Below are positions 5,701 through 12,417 of a DNA stretch of 19,489 nucleotides, piece by piece. Location of the stretch: NCBI GenBank assembly GCA_964394625.1, contig CAYMYK010000032.1, forward strand, positions 1-19,489. Reading direction: 5' to 3'. Origin of the DNA: JAUVYV01 sp964394625. Lineage in GTDB: Bacteria > Planctomycetota > Phycisphaerae > Sedimentisphaerales > Anaerobacaceae. Made by a program: the position numbers and the translations under genes. Below the pieces are notes generated by a model. It was not told where the DNA came from. It ran no database searches and saw nothing but the letters and a program-made list of their open reading frames with translations. The number at the start of each line of letters is the position of its first letter. Within the stretch, counting starts at the first letter, position 1.

Positions 5701-7707
5701 TCACTTTATCATGTCAACAAATTCTTGTTCGTCAATTATCTGCACGCCGAGCCGGCGGGCCTTGTCGAGCTTGCTGCCGGCGTTATCTCCAGCAAGCACA
5801 TAATCGGTTTTCTTACTCACACTCGAACTCGCTTTTGCCCCTGCCGTCCTGATTGCCTCTTTGATAGTCTCTCGCGTGTAGTTTTTTAGTGTCCCCGTGA
5901 CAACAATTGTTTTACCTGCGAGTTTATTTGTCTTCTTTGCGACTCGCTCCGGCAACCCAGGCCTTACGCCTGCTTCCAGCAGCGCATCTATAACCTCGCG
6001 CTTCTTCGGGTTTCTGAAATACCCACAGATGCTTTCCGCCATTTTCGGACCGACCTGGTCGATACCGGAAAGCTCTTCGACATCCGCATCCATAAGCGCT
6101 TCGAGCGAGCCGAAATGCTCGGCCAATATCTGTGCCGACTGAGCGCCGATATGACGAATGCCCAGGGCGGCTATCAGCCGCCAGAGCGGCCTTTTTTTAC
6201 TTGCCTCTATGGCGTCAACCACGTTCTGCGCGCTTTTGTCGGCCATTCGTTCGAGGCCGGCGAGGTCCGGCTTTTGGAGTTTATAAAGGTCAGCGAAGTT
6301 TTTTACTAAGCCGGTCTCAGCCAACTGGTCAATCAGGGCCTCGCCGAGATTTTCAATATCCATTTGTCCCCTGCCGGCGAAATACTTGAGCCGCTGCTTC
6401 AACTGGCCGAGACAATTCGGATTCAGGCAGCGGATATAAACGCCGTCTTCGTCTTTTCTTACCTGGCCGCCGCAGTTCGGGCACTTGTTCGGCGGCTTGA
6501 AGGTACGTGCAGCAGCAGGTCTTCGTTCTTTTTTAACCTCTACGACCTGGGGGATTATCTCGCCGGCCTTTTCGATTACGACGGTGTCGCCTTCGCGGAC
6601 GTCTAATCGTTTCAATTCGTCAAAGTTGTGCAAGCTCGCTCGTTTGACGGTTGTCCCCGCTAACAAAACAGACCTCAGGTTTGCAACCGGTGTGAGGATG
6701 CCGCTTTTACCCACCTGAACGTCGATTGATTCGACGACGGTTTCGGCCTGTTCCGCGGCAAACTTGTACGAGATGCACCAGCGTGGCGCCCGGCCTGTTG
6801 AGCCGAGGATGTCACGCTGGTCAAAGCGGTTTACTTTTATGACCATCCCGTCAATCTGATAGTTAAGCTCATCGCGCTTTCTGTCCCAGCTTTGGCATAT
6901 CTTTAATGCCTCGTCGATGTCTTTGGCCCGCTTGATATGAGGGTTGACGGGCAGGCCGAGCTTCTTGAAAACGGCAAGCGTCTCGTAGTGATTTTCTCCC
7001 AAGGGCTCTGAAAGTTGGCCGGTCGCATAGGCAAAAAACGAAAGATTCCTCTTTGCGGTAATTTTCGCATCGAGCAGCTTCAAGGAGCCGGCTGTAGCGT
7101 TTCGCGGATTGGCAAAGGCCGGTTCGCCGGCCTGTTCGCGGAGCCGGTTGACTTGAAGAAAAGCTGTGGTTGGCATATACACTTCGCCGCGGACCTCGAG
7201 CACGTCTGGGGCCTTGACGCCGTCGCTTAAAAGAATAAGCGGGACGGCCTTTACGGTTCGGATATTCGCAGTGACATCATCACCCATCCTTCCATCACCA
7301 CGAGTCGCGCCTCTAACAAGCGCACCCCGCTCGTATCTCAGACTAATCGCGACGCCGTCGATTTTCAGCTCGACAACGTAATCGTAATTTTTTGTTCCCA
7401 GCCCCTTTGCCACACGCTCGTCAAATGCACGCAGCTCATCGGCGTTGTAAGTGTTGTCCATACTCAGCATCGGCACGGCGTGGCGGACGGTCTCGAAACC
7501 CTCTAACGGCTGACCCGACACCCGCTGAGTCGGCGAGTCGGGCGTTATCAAATCAGGATGTGCCTCTTCCAGCGCCTTTAGCTCGGCAAAGAGCTTGTCG
7601 TACCGTCGGTCGCTGATTTCGGGCTGAGCAAGGACATAATACAGATAATCGTGCCTTCTGATTTCGGCACGCAATTTTTCGATTCGCTTCGTAACATCCG
7701 CACCCAT
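5701..7707 (-). CDS. ligA: NAD-dependent DNA ligase LigA
   Basis: Seals nicks in replication and repair by way of an AMP-lysine intermediate made from NAD. Full length, 668 residues from ATG 7707. Domains in order: Ia NAD-binding region (YLYYVLAQPEISDRRYD), nucleotidyltransferase with catalytic K115 in ELKIDG and RGDGRMGDDVT, OB fold (VQVGKSGILTPVA), a four-Cys zinc finger (C409, C412, C427, C432), helix-hairpin-helix repeats (LAALGIRHIGAQSAQ; SGIDQVGPKMAESI), and a C-terminal BRCT domain (KTIVVTGTLKNYTRETI to the end). The frame stays open 31 codons further upstream, but those residues are not ligase-like and the promoter at 7718-7746 lies within them, so ATG 7707 is chosen. No Shine-Dalgarno precedes it. 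The stop codon abuts the REP hairpin at 5674-5699. Confidence 0.97.
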   Translation of the reverse strand: MGADVTKRIEKLRAEIRRHDYLYYVLAQPEISDRRYDKLFAELKALEEAHPDLITPDSPTQRVSGQPLEGFETVRHAVPMLSMDNTYNADELRAFDERVAKGLGTKNYDYVVELKIDGVAISLRYERGALVRGATRGDGRMGDDVTANIRTVKAVPLILLSDGVKAPDVLEVRGEVYMPTTAFLQVNRLREQAGEPAFANPRNATAGSLKLLDAKITAKRNLSFFAYATGQLSEPLGENHYETLAVFKKLGLPVNPHIKRAKDIDEALKICQSWDRKRDELNYQIDGMVIKVNRFDQRDILGSTGRAPRWCISYKFAAEQAETVVESIDVQVGKSGILTPVANLRSVLLAGTTVKRASLHNFDELKRLDVREGDTVVIEKAGEIIPQVVEVKKERRPAAARTFKPPNKCPNCGGQVRKDEDGVYIRCLNPNCLGQLKQRLKYFAGRGQMDIENLGEALIDQLAETGLVKNFADLYKLQKPDLAGLERMADKSAQNVVDAIEASKKRPLWRLIAALGIRHIGAQSAQILAEHFGSLEALMDADVEELSGIDQVGPKMAESICGYFRNPKKREVIDALLEAGVRPGLPERVAKKTNKLAGKTIVVTGTLKNYTRETIKEAIRTAGAKASSSVSKKTDYVLAGDNAGSKLDKARRLGVQIIDEQEFVDMIK

Positions 7708-7717
7708 AGCAAACAAC

Positions 7718-7746
7718 TTTATATGTCGCAGCCGGCCTTTTTGCAA
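7718..7746 (-). promoter_or_regulatory. ligA promoter, near-leaderless spacing
   Basis: On the minus strand TTGCAA (7746-7741), 17 bases, then TATAAA (7723-7718): a strong sigma70-type match. Only ten bases lie between the -10 box and ATG 7707, so the transcript would start about three to five bases before the start codon. That agrees with the missing Shine-Dalgarno. Confidence 0.6.
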
Positions 7747-7817
7747 GAAGCAGATTTGTTGAGCATAGCCAAGAGCAACACTTCGAGAGAGTCCCTGCAC
7801 GAGGCGAAACGAGTGTG

Positions 7818-8792
7818 TTACGGCAAGGCCTGTCTGTTAGTCGCTCTTGGATGATTCGAGGGTTTGCCGTTATGGTAAACCTCGTCTTCGGGCAGAGCCA
7901 TCATCTTATTGTTATGGGTCCAGCTTGGGAATTTCTTCGCCTTTTCGTCGTCTGGAAACGTGCGATAGAGAATGCCGGGCACGCCTCTTTGAAGCGAGGT
8001 GAGAGAACCGTCCGGTCTTGCGATGCAGGTAGGCCAGGCAGAATGTGCGGCAGAAGAGTTGTTTGCCACTACCCACATGAGATTATCCGACGCCCTGACA
8101 CGAATTTCGGCAGGTATAATCTCGTCGAGAATGGTCTTGCTCTTATGACGAGCATTGTAGAACGAATGGAACATGACCTTGACGCCCTTGTGGCGGTATA
8201 TGTTGTACATTTCGGGGAAACAAGAATCGTAGCAGATGAGGAAGCCGCACTTAATGCCCTTGAGTTCAATCGTTACGAGATGATTTCCCGGCGTATAGAC
8301 TTTAAGGTCACCGGACGTACACATTGATTTGTCGTATCTGTCAACGATTTTCCCTTCGTCGGAAATAATGTAAAGGCAATTTGTGGGTTTTTCCTTTGGG
8401 CTGAGGTAATGGGCGGAACCTAAAACGACCCAGATATTGTTCTGCTTTGCCAAGGCCATTATTTCATGCGTTCGGGCCCTTAGTTTTTCCCAGTCGTAAT
8501 TCTTGAAGTCAGGGACATCCGCCCCGCCATACCCGGAAAGAGCTGCTTCGGAAAAGTGAACAATGTCAGCTTTATTTGCAGCAGCTTCCTTAATAAAGTC
8601 CCTGATGTACTTCGCATTACCGTCCACATCCCCGGATACAGGAAACTGGCAGGTGGCAACCTTTAAGACATCGCTGCCGTCGGTCGTATTCGAATCACTT
8701 CCGGCGGAAACAGAGCACACGGGGACGAGGACAAGCAATATCACCAATGCCGTGACTGCGGTTGTGCTGCGGATATTTTTATTAAGCTTCAT
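7818..8792 (-). CDS. Exported carbon-nitrogen hydrolase (nitrilase superfamily)
   Basis: A nitrilase-fold amidase or related C-N hydrolase of 324 residues with the family's triad: E82 in HFSEAALSGYGG, K155 in DRYDKSMCTSGD, and the nucleophile C187 in CGFLICYDSCFPE. The beginning is a signal peptide: MKLNKNIRSTTAV, then a long hydrophobic run ending near VSAGS (about residue 31). Export is uncommon, since most nitrilase relatives are cytosolic. The core runs from VLKVATCQFPV (about 42) to the strand after VPGILYRTFP; the last 45 residues are polar and look like a family-specific tail. GGAG lies nine bases before the ATG, and a promoter fits at 8839-8867. It reads away from the beta-propeller gene and toward ligA, which has its own promoter. 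The substrate cannot be told from the sequence. Confidence 0.88.
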   Translation of the reverse strand: MKLNKNIRSTTAVTALVILLVLVPVCSVSAGSDSNTTDGSDVLKVATCQFPVSGDVDGNAKYIRDFIKEAAANKADIVHFSEAALSGYGGADVPDFKNYDWEKLRARTHEIMALAKQNNIWVVLGSAHYLSPKEKPTNCLYIISDEGKIVDRYDKSMCTSGDLKVYTPGNHLVTIELKGIKCGFLICYDSCFPEMYNIYRHKGVKVMFHSFYNARHKSKTILDEIIPAEIRVRASDNLMWVVANNSSAAHSAWPTCIARPDGSLTSLQRGVPGILYRTFPDDEKAKKFPSWTHNNKMMALPEDEVYHNGKPSNHPRATNRQALP

Positions 8793-8838
8793 TTACCCAT
8801 TCTCCAAATAGATAAGATTCGCCATCATAACATCCTGA

Positions 8839-8867
8839 GTTATACGCTCCGGGCCCGGCTTTTACAA
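8839..8867 (-). promoter_or_regulatory. Promoter of the exported nitrilase gene
   Basis: Minus strand TTGTAA (8867-8862), 17 bases, TATAAC (8844-8839). The -35 box sits in the loop of a G+C-rich inverted repeat (8850-8859 with 8870-8878, one bulged C), so the spacer is part of a cruciform-capable sequence. The leader to the ATG would be about 40 bases. Confidence 0.5.
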
Positions 8868-9038
8868 TGGCCGGCCCGCCGGCAGAATCAATCGCCAAAG
8901 CCGCATCTGAAGGCGTGCAGCGACAGTCTTTGAAAATATTGCTGCTGGAAATCGCAGGGGCAATGTGCTATTTTCGTAATCGGACAGTATAACGTGAACT
9001 GAAGTGTTGGCTTGGTTTGCTTTAAGGATGCGTAGATT

Positions 9039-10313
9039 ATGAAGAACCGGCTTAGACCTGCATTATGCTGTATTATCTGGTTGGTGCTCTTTGCCGCCGG
9101 TTTGCCCGAGACAGTGCAGGCCGAGAACTGGCCCTGTTTTAGGGGACCGAGCAGGCAGGGCATCTCAACCGAAAAAGACATCCCCGTAAAGTGGTCCAAC
9201 ACCGAGAACATCTGCTGGAAGAGGGGAATACCGGGCCGGGGCTGGTCTTCACCGATTGTCTGGGGTGACCGTATTTACCTGACGACCGCAACAGAAGAGG
9301 GAACGTGTTTGCGGTTAGTCCGTATCGCTCGACAGGCCGGTACCATCGTCTGGGACAAGGAGATTTCCAAGCAAAAGGCCGGGCACAAGCACGCAAACAA
9401 TTCTTATGCGACATCCACACCGGTTACCGACGGCGACAGGGTTTACGTATTGGCGGCAGACGGCGGCATCGCGGCTGTATCAAACGAGGGCGACGTTGTG
9501 TGGACTAATCGCGAGTTCAAATACTACAGCGAGCACGGACTGGGAGTCTCGCCAATTCTCTACAAAGACCTGGTTATCATACCGTTCGATTGGAGCAGTA
9601 AAGAAGAGCGAGAAGTCGGCTGGCAGAAGCCGTGGGATAAGGCATTTATCTGGGCTCTTGACAAGAACACAGGCCAGGTGAAGTGGAAGGCCGGCCGCGG
9701 GCAATCTCGCATCGCGCACGTGACGCCTAACATTCTGAGTGAAGGCGGAACAGATCAGCTTATCAGCCCGGCAGGCGATGTCATTCAGGGCTTCGACCTT
9801 ACAACCGGCGAAAGAATCTGGACTGCAAAAACCTTCGGCGAAGGCGTTGTCCCCTCGGTGGTCATCGGCAACGGCCTGATCTACCAGACATCCGGTTTCC
9901 CCAGGAAGATACTTCACGCGGTGCGCACGGGCGGAAAAGGCGACGTCACCGAAACTCACATGGTGTGGGAAACAGACAAAGATGTGAGCACGATACCGTC
10001 AATGCTGTACGTAAAACCGTATCTTTACACTCTGACGGAAGGAGGCGTTGTGCGATGTCTCAAGGCCGATACCGGTGAACAGTTTTGGAAGAAACGCCTG
10101 CCCGGAAGATATTCGGCGTCCCCGGTCTGGGCCGATGGTAAGATTTATTTTCTCTCAGAGCAGGGCAGGGCGACGGTCATAGAGGCAGGGCCCGAGTTCA
10201 AAATCGTCTCAAGGAACGAGGTGGAGGGGAAATGCGTCGCCAGCCCGGCGATTTCGCACGGTAACATCTTCATCCGCTCCGAATCCAACCTTTATTGCAT
10301 CGGCAGGAAATAA
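9039..10313 (+). CDS. Secreted PQQ-type beta-propeller repeat protein
   Basis: A 424-residue periplasmic protein built from PQQ-like (BamB/quinoprotein-like) beta-propeller repeats. It has a signal peptide: MKNRLRPAL, a hydrophobic run, and a cut near VQAEN (about 29/30). The mature start WPCFRGPSRQGIS is the variant of the W-x-x-FRGP motif seen on very many planctomycete proteins. Blades follow as repeats of the type SPIVWGDRIYLTT, TPVTDGDRVYVLAADG, SPILYKDLVIIPF, ALDKNTGQVKWKA, GFDLTTGERIWTA, LKADTGEQFWKK, SPVWADGKIYFLSEQG, SPAISHGNIFIRS. No dehydrogenase active-site features are visible, so the fold name should not be read as PQQ-dependent catalysis. AAGGA lies ten bases before the ATG. 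A TATAAC at 8988-8993 could be its -10 but lacks a good -35. It stands alone; its function is unknown. Confidence 0.88.
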   Translation: MKNRLRPALCCIIWLVLFAAGLPETVQAENWPCFRGPSRQGISTEKDIPVKWSNTENICWKRGIPGRGWSSPIVWGDRIYLTTATEEGTCLRLVRIARQAGTIVWDKEISKQKAGHKHANNSYATSTPVTDGDRVYVLAADGGIAAVSNEGDVVWTNREFKYYSEHGLGVSPILYKDLVIIPFDWSSKEEREVGWQKPWDKAFIWALDKNTGQVKWKAGRGQSRIAHVTPNILSEGGTDQLISPAGDVIQGFDLTTGERIWTAKTFGEGVVPSVVIGNGLIYQTSGFPRKILHAVRTGGKGDVTETHMVWETDKDVSTIPSMLYVKPYLYTLTEGGVVRCLKADTGEQFWKKRLPGRYSASPVWADGKIYFLSEQGRATVIEAGPEFKIVSRNEVEGKCVASPAISHGNIFIRSESNLYCIGRK

Positions 10314-10435
10314 TCGGTGCCGGGCACACAATGACAGTACAACCCCATCTGCCTGCAGAGGACTTGCTCCAAGCAATTAAGCTTCTCAGCCGCATCTGTT
10401 CTTTTGCCCAATATTATAAAAAATTGCCACAATAC

Positions 10436-10464
10436 TGGACGCTACGCCAGATTTATGATATACT
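10436..10464 (+). promoter_or_regulatory. Possible promoter of the kinase-phosphatase-glycosyltransferase cluster
   Basis: TGGACG (10436-10441), 17 bases, TATACT (10459-10464), about 130 bases ahead of the kinase ATG. The -10 is good, the -35 only fair. A further A+T-rich box, TATAAA at 10415-10420, could serve a longer transcript, but it has no recognisable -35. Confidence 0.4.
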
Positions 10465-10554
10465 AACTGGTTTGTGATATTTATCATCGTCCGGCCCGTC
10501 TCTATATGAGCGGTATGGGAGAAACCAGTTGTGGCCTCGCCATCCCAAGGGGGC
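10465..10554 (+). promoter_or_regulatory. Leader with several nested inverted repeats upstream of the kinase
   Basis: The 279 bases between the beta-propeller and kinase genes hold no gene but do hold structure. AACTGGTTT (10465-10473) pairs perfectly with AAACCAGTT (10522-10530). Inside are TGAT/ATCA (10475-10478, 10483-10486) and CCG-T-CTC/GAG-CGG (10496-10513). Overlapping them are TGGGA/TCCCA (10516-10520, 10543-10547) and TGGC/GCCA (10532-10542). A last G+C stem (10539-10554) is followed by a T-rich run to 10588, like an intrinsic terminator. Several pairings exclude each other, as in attenuators. I recognise no known riboswitch class. Confidence 0.35.
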
Positions 10555-10592
10555 TGTAATTTTTGTTTCTTTGTTCTTGGGTTTTTGCACTG

Positions 10593-11435
10593 ATGGCAAA
10601 AGACATACTCAACGTCGGTGGCTTCACTATAAGAAGGCGCATCGGCACCGGTGCGCGAAGCACAATCTATCTGGCCACCGACGATGCAAACGGCAGCGAG
10701 GTAGCCCTGAAGCGTGTGATATTCGAGCGCCAGGAGGATACGAGAGTCTTCGAGCAGGTTGTGGCCGAATACAGAACAGCTACAAAACTCGACCACCCGT
10801 ACATACGCAAGTGCTATAAGCTCAAGAAGGTGCGTGGTATGCTCAGGGCAAAGGAGCTGCTGCTTGCAATGGAGTACTTTGAAGGTCAGTCACTCGAAGA
10901 CGCGCCGACCCTGAGTTTGCTCGATGTACTGCTGGTGTTCCGGATGGTCGCTACCGGGCTGAACGCAATGCACCAGCGGGGGCTTGTTCACTGTGACATA
11001 AAGCCCAACAACATTCTTTTGAGCAAGGCCGGGGCCATCAAAATAATCGACCTTGGCCAAAGCTGCAAAATCGGAACGACCAAACGGCGGATTCAGGGGA
11101 CACCCGATTACATCGCGCCGGAGCAGGTCAGACGCAAACCCTTAGTGCCGAAAACCGATGTATTTAACCTTGGGGCAACGATGTACTGGGCCCTGACCGG
11201 AAAGACTGTCCCGACTTTGATACCCAAAAAGGACGCCTTCGGACTGCCGATACGGCAGGAGCGCCGCGCCCCACACGACATAAGAAAGCAAATACCGCCT
11301 CCAATCTCGAAGCTTGTTATGGACTGTGTACGGGACGACCCCGCCGACAGGCCGCAGGGAATGATGACGGTGATATCTCGTCTTGACCTTATGATACACA
11401 GCATCCTGAGCAGCAAAAACAGAAGCAACGCCTGA
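10593..11435 (+). CDS. Hanks-type serine/threonine protein kinase, soluble
   Basis: A kinase domain with almost nothing else (280 residues). Subdomains: glycine loop IGTGARSTIY (17-26, third Gly replaced by Ser), ATP lysine K40 in EVALK, helix-C glutamate near E59, catalytic loop HCDIKPNN (H133, D135, K137, N140), metal motif D153-L-G in IIDLGQS (DLG instead of DFG), the activation segment ending TPDYIAPE, and the DVFNLGATMYWALTG helix. All catalytic residues are present, so it should be active. There is no transmembrane segment and no PASTA, TPR or propeller sensor, unlike most planctomycete kinases. The ATG at 10593 begins MAKDILNVGG; the frame extends ten codons to a TTG, but those residues are unconvincing. 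A metallophosphoesterase follows 87 bases later and then a glycosyltransferase, suggesting a phosphorylation/dephosphorylation pair near an envelope enzyme. Targets are unknown. Confidence 0.92.
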   Translation: MAKDILNVGGFTIRRRIGTGARSTIYLATDDANGSEVALKRVIFERQEDTRVFEQVVAEYRTATKLDHPYIRKCYKLKKVRGMLRAKELLLAMEYFEGQSLEDAPTLSLLDVLLVFRMVATGLNAMHQRGLVHCDIKPNNILLSKAGAIKIIDLGQSCKIGTTKRRIQGTPDYIAPEQVRRKPLVPKTDVFNLGATMYWALTGKTVPTLIPKKDAFGLPIRQERRAPHDIRKQIPPPISKLVMDCVRDDPADRPQGMMTVISRLDLMIHSILSSKNRSNA

Positions 11436-11522
11436 TATGCCTTGACAGTCCAATGTCTTGAAGTTACCCTGCCTTTCGCCTGATACAACAAATATGGACG
11501 GCATTCGCCGGGACTGTTGAAA

Positions 11523-12371
11523 ATGTCCAGGAAGACCATTAAGCTGCTCAAGAAAGGCATGGAGGCCAACCATGCAGAAAGATTCAGAGATGGGAATCTG
11601 ATTCGCCTGCCTCGGTACGGGGAATTGATAATAACGGGTGACATACACGGCCATCGCCGTAATTTCGAGAGAATTGTCTCCTATTGCGACCTTGACAACA
11701 ATCCCGACAGGCACGTGGTTCTCCAGGAAATCATACACGGAGGCCCTGAGGACGCCGAAGGCGGATGTCTTTCTTACAAGCTCCTGTTCGATACTGTCCG
11801 CTACAAAGTCGAATATCCCGACCGTGTTCATTTCATTATGGGCAACCACGACACGGCCTTTATCAACAACAGCAGGGTTATGAAAAACGGCAAAGAGATG
11901 AATCTTGCAATGCGTTCGGCCCTGGACAGGGAGTTCGCCGGCGCCAGCGAAAGGGTCAAGCTGGCAATAAAGCAATTTTTGTTTTCTCAGCCGCTGGCAG
12001 TGAGATGTCCCAATGGGATTTTCATCTCACATTCCCTGCCCGCCGACCGCTACCTCGCAAAATTCGACCACCGGATTCTCGACAGGCAGCTAAAAATCAA
12101 CGACGTCGTAAGACCGGGCTCGGCCTATCTGCTCACCTGGGGCAGGAGGCACAGCCAAAAACTGCTCGACAAAATGGCCGAGATGCTCGATGCCGACATC
12201 TTCATCCTCGGCCACCAGCGACAGGAGCAGGGATACTGCCTGGCGGGTGCAAATCTTATCATCATTGCCTCAGACCACGACCACGGGTGCATTCTCCCGA
12301 TTGAGCTTGCAAAGTCATACACGGTTGAAGAGCTGATAGATTTGATAACGCCGCTCGCATCAATCGCCTGA
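11523..12371 (+). CDS. PPP-like calcineurin-fold metallophosphoesterase
   Basis: A 282-residue phosphoesterase with the metal motifs GDIHGH (39-44), GNHD (107-110), FISH (H170) and LGHQ (H231), in the order of the PPP/bis(5'-nucleosyl)-tetraphosphatase-like class. The second motif of that class, GD-x-x-DR, should fall near residue 65-75. The segment there reads VVLQEIIHGGPED, so the usual bridging Asp is not evident and Glu or His may replace it. A further His/Asp cluster, SDHDHG, lies near residue 250. ATG 11523 is chosen; a TTG two codons upstream is possible. Between the kinase stop and this start lie 87 bases without a gene. Position directly behind a Ser/Thr kinase makes it a candidate counter-phosphatase, but a nucleotide or phospholipid substrate is equally compatible with the motifs. 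Confidence 0.87.
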   Translation: MSRKTIKLLKKGMEANHAERFRDGNLIRLPRYGELIITGDIHGHRRNFERIVSYCDLDNNPDRHVVLQEIIHGGPEDAEGGCLSYKLLFDTVRYKVEYPDRVHFIMGNHDTAFINNSRVMKNGKEMNLAMRSALDREFAGASERVKLAIKQFLFSQPLAVRCPNGIFISHSLPADRYLAKFDHRILDRQLKINDVVRPGSAYLLTWGRRHSQKLLDKMAEMLDADIFILGHQRQEQGYCLAGANLIIIASDHDHGCILPIELAKSYTVEELIDLITPLASIA

Positions 12372-12417
12372 TTTGCGATTGACAGGCCGGCCTCACTTGA
12401 ACAATAATCAGCTTAGG

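Noticed and set aside
9039..10313. PQQ-dependent dehydrogenase
   Set aside because: Only propeller repeats are present; the length and lack of active-site motifs fit a BamB-like non-catalytic propeller.
10386..10796. 136-codon minus-strand open frame in the kinase leader
   Set aside because: Overlaps the kinase N-terminus in antisense and has no coding character; the leader is better explained by inverted repeats and promoter boxes.
11142..11975. 277-codon minus-strand open frame
   Set aside because: Spans the kinase end and the phosphoesterase start in antisense; no domain features, and both sense genes have intact motifs.
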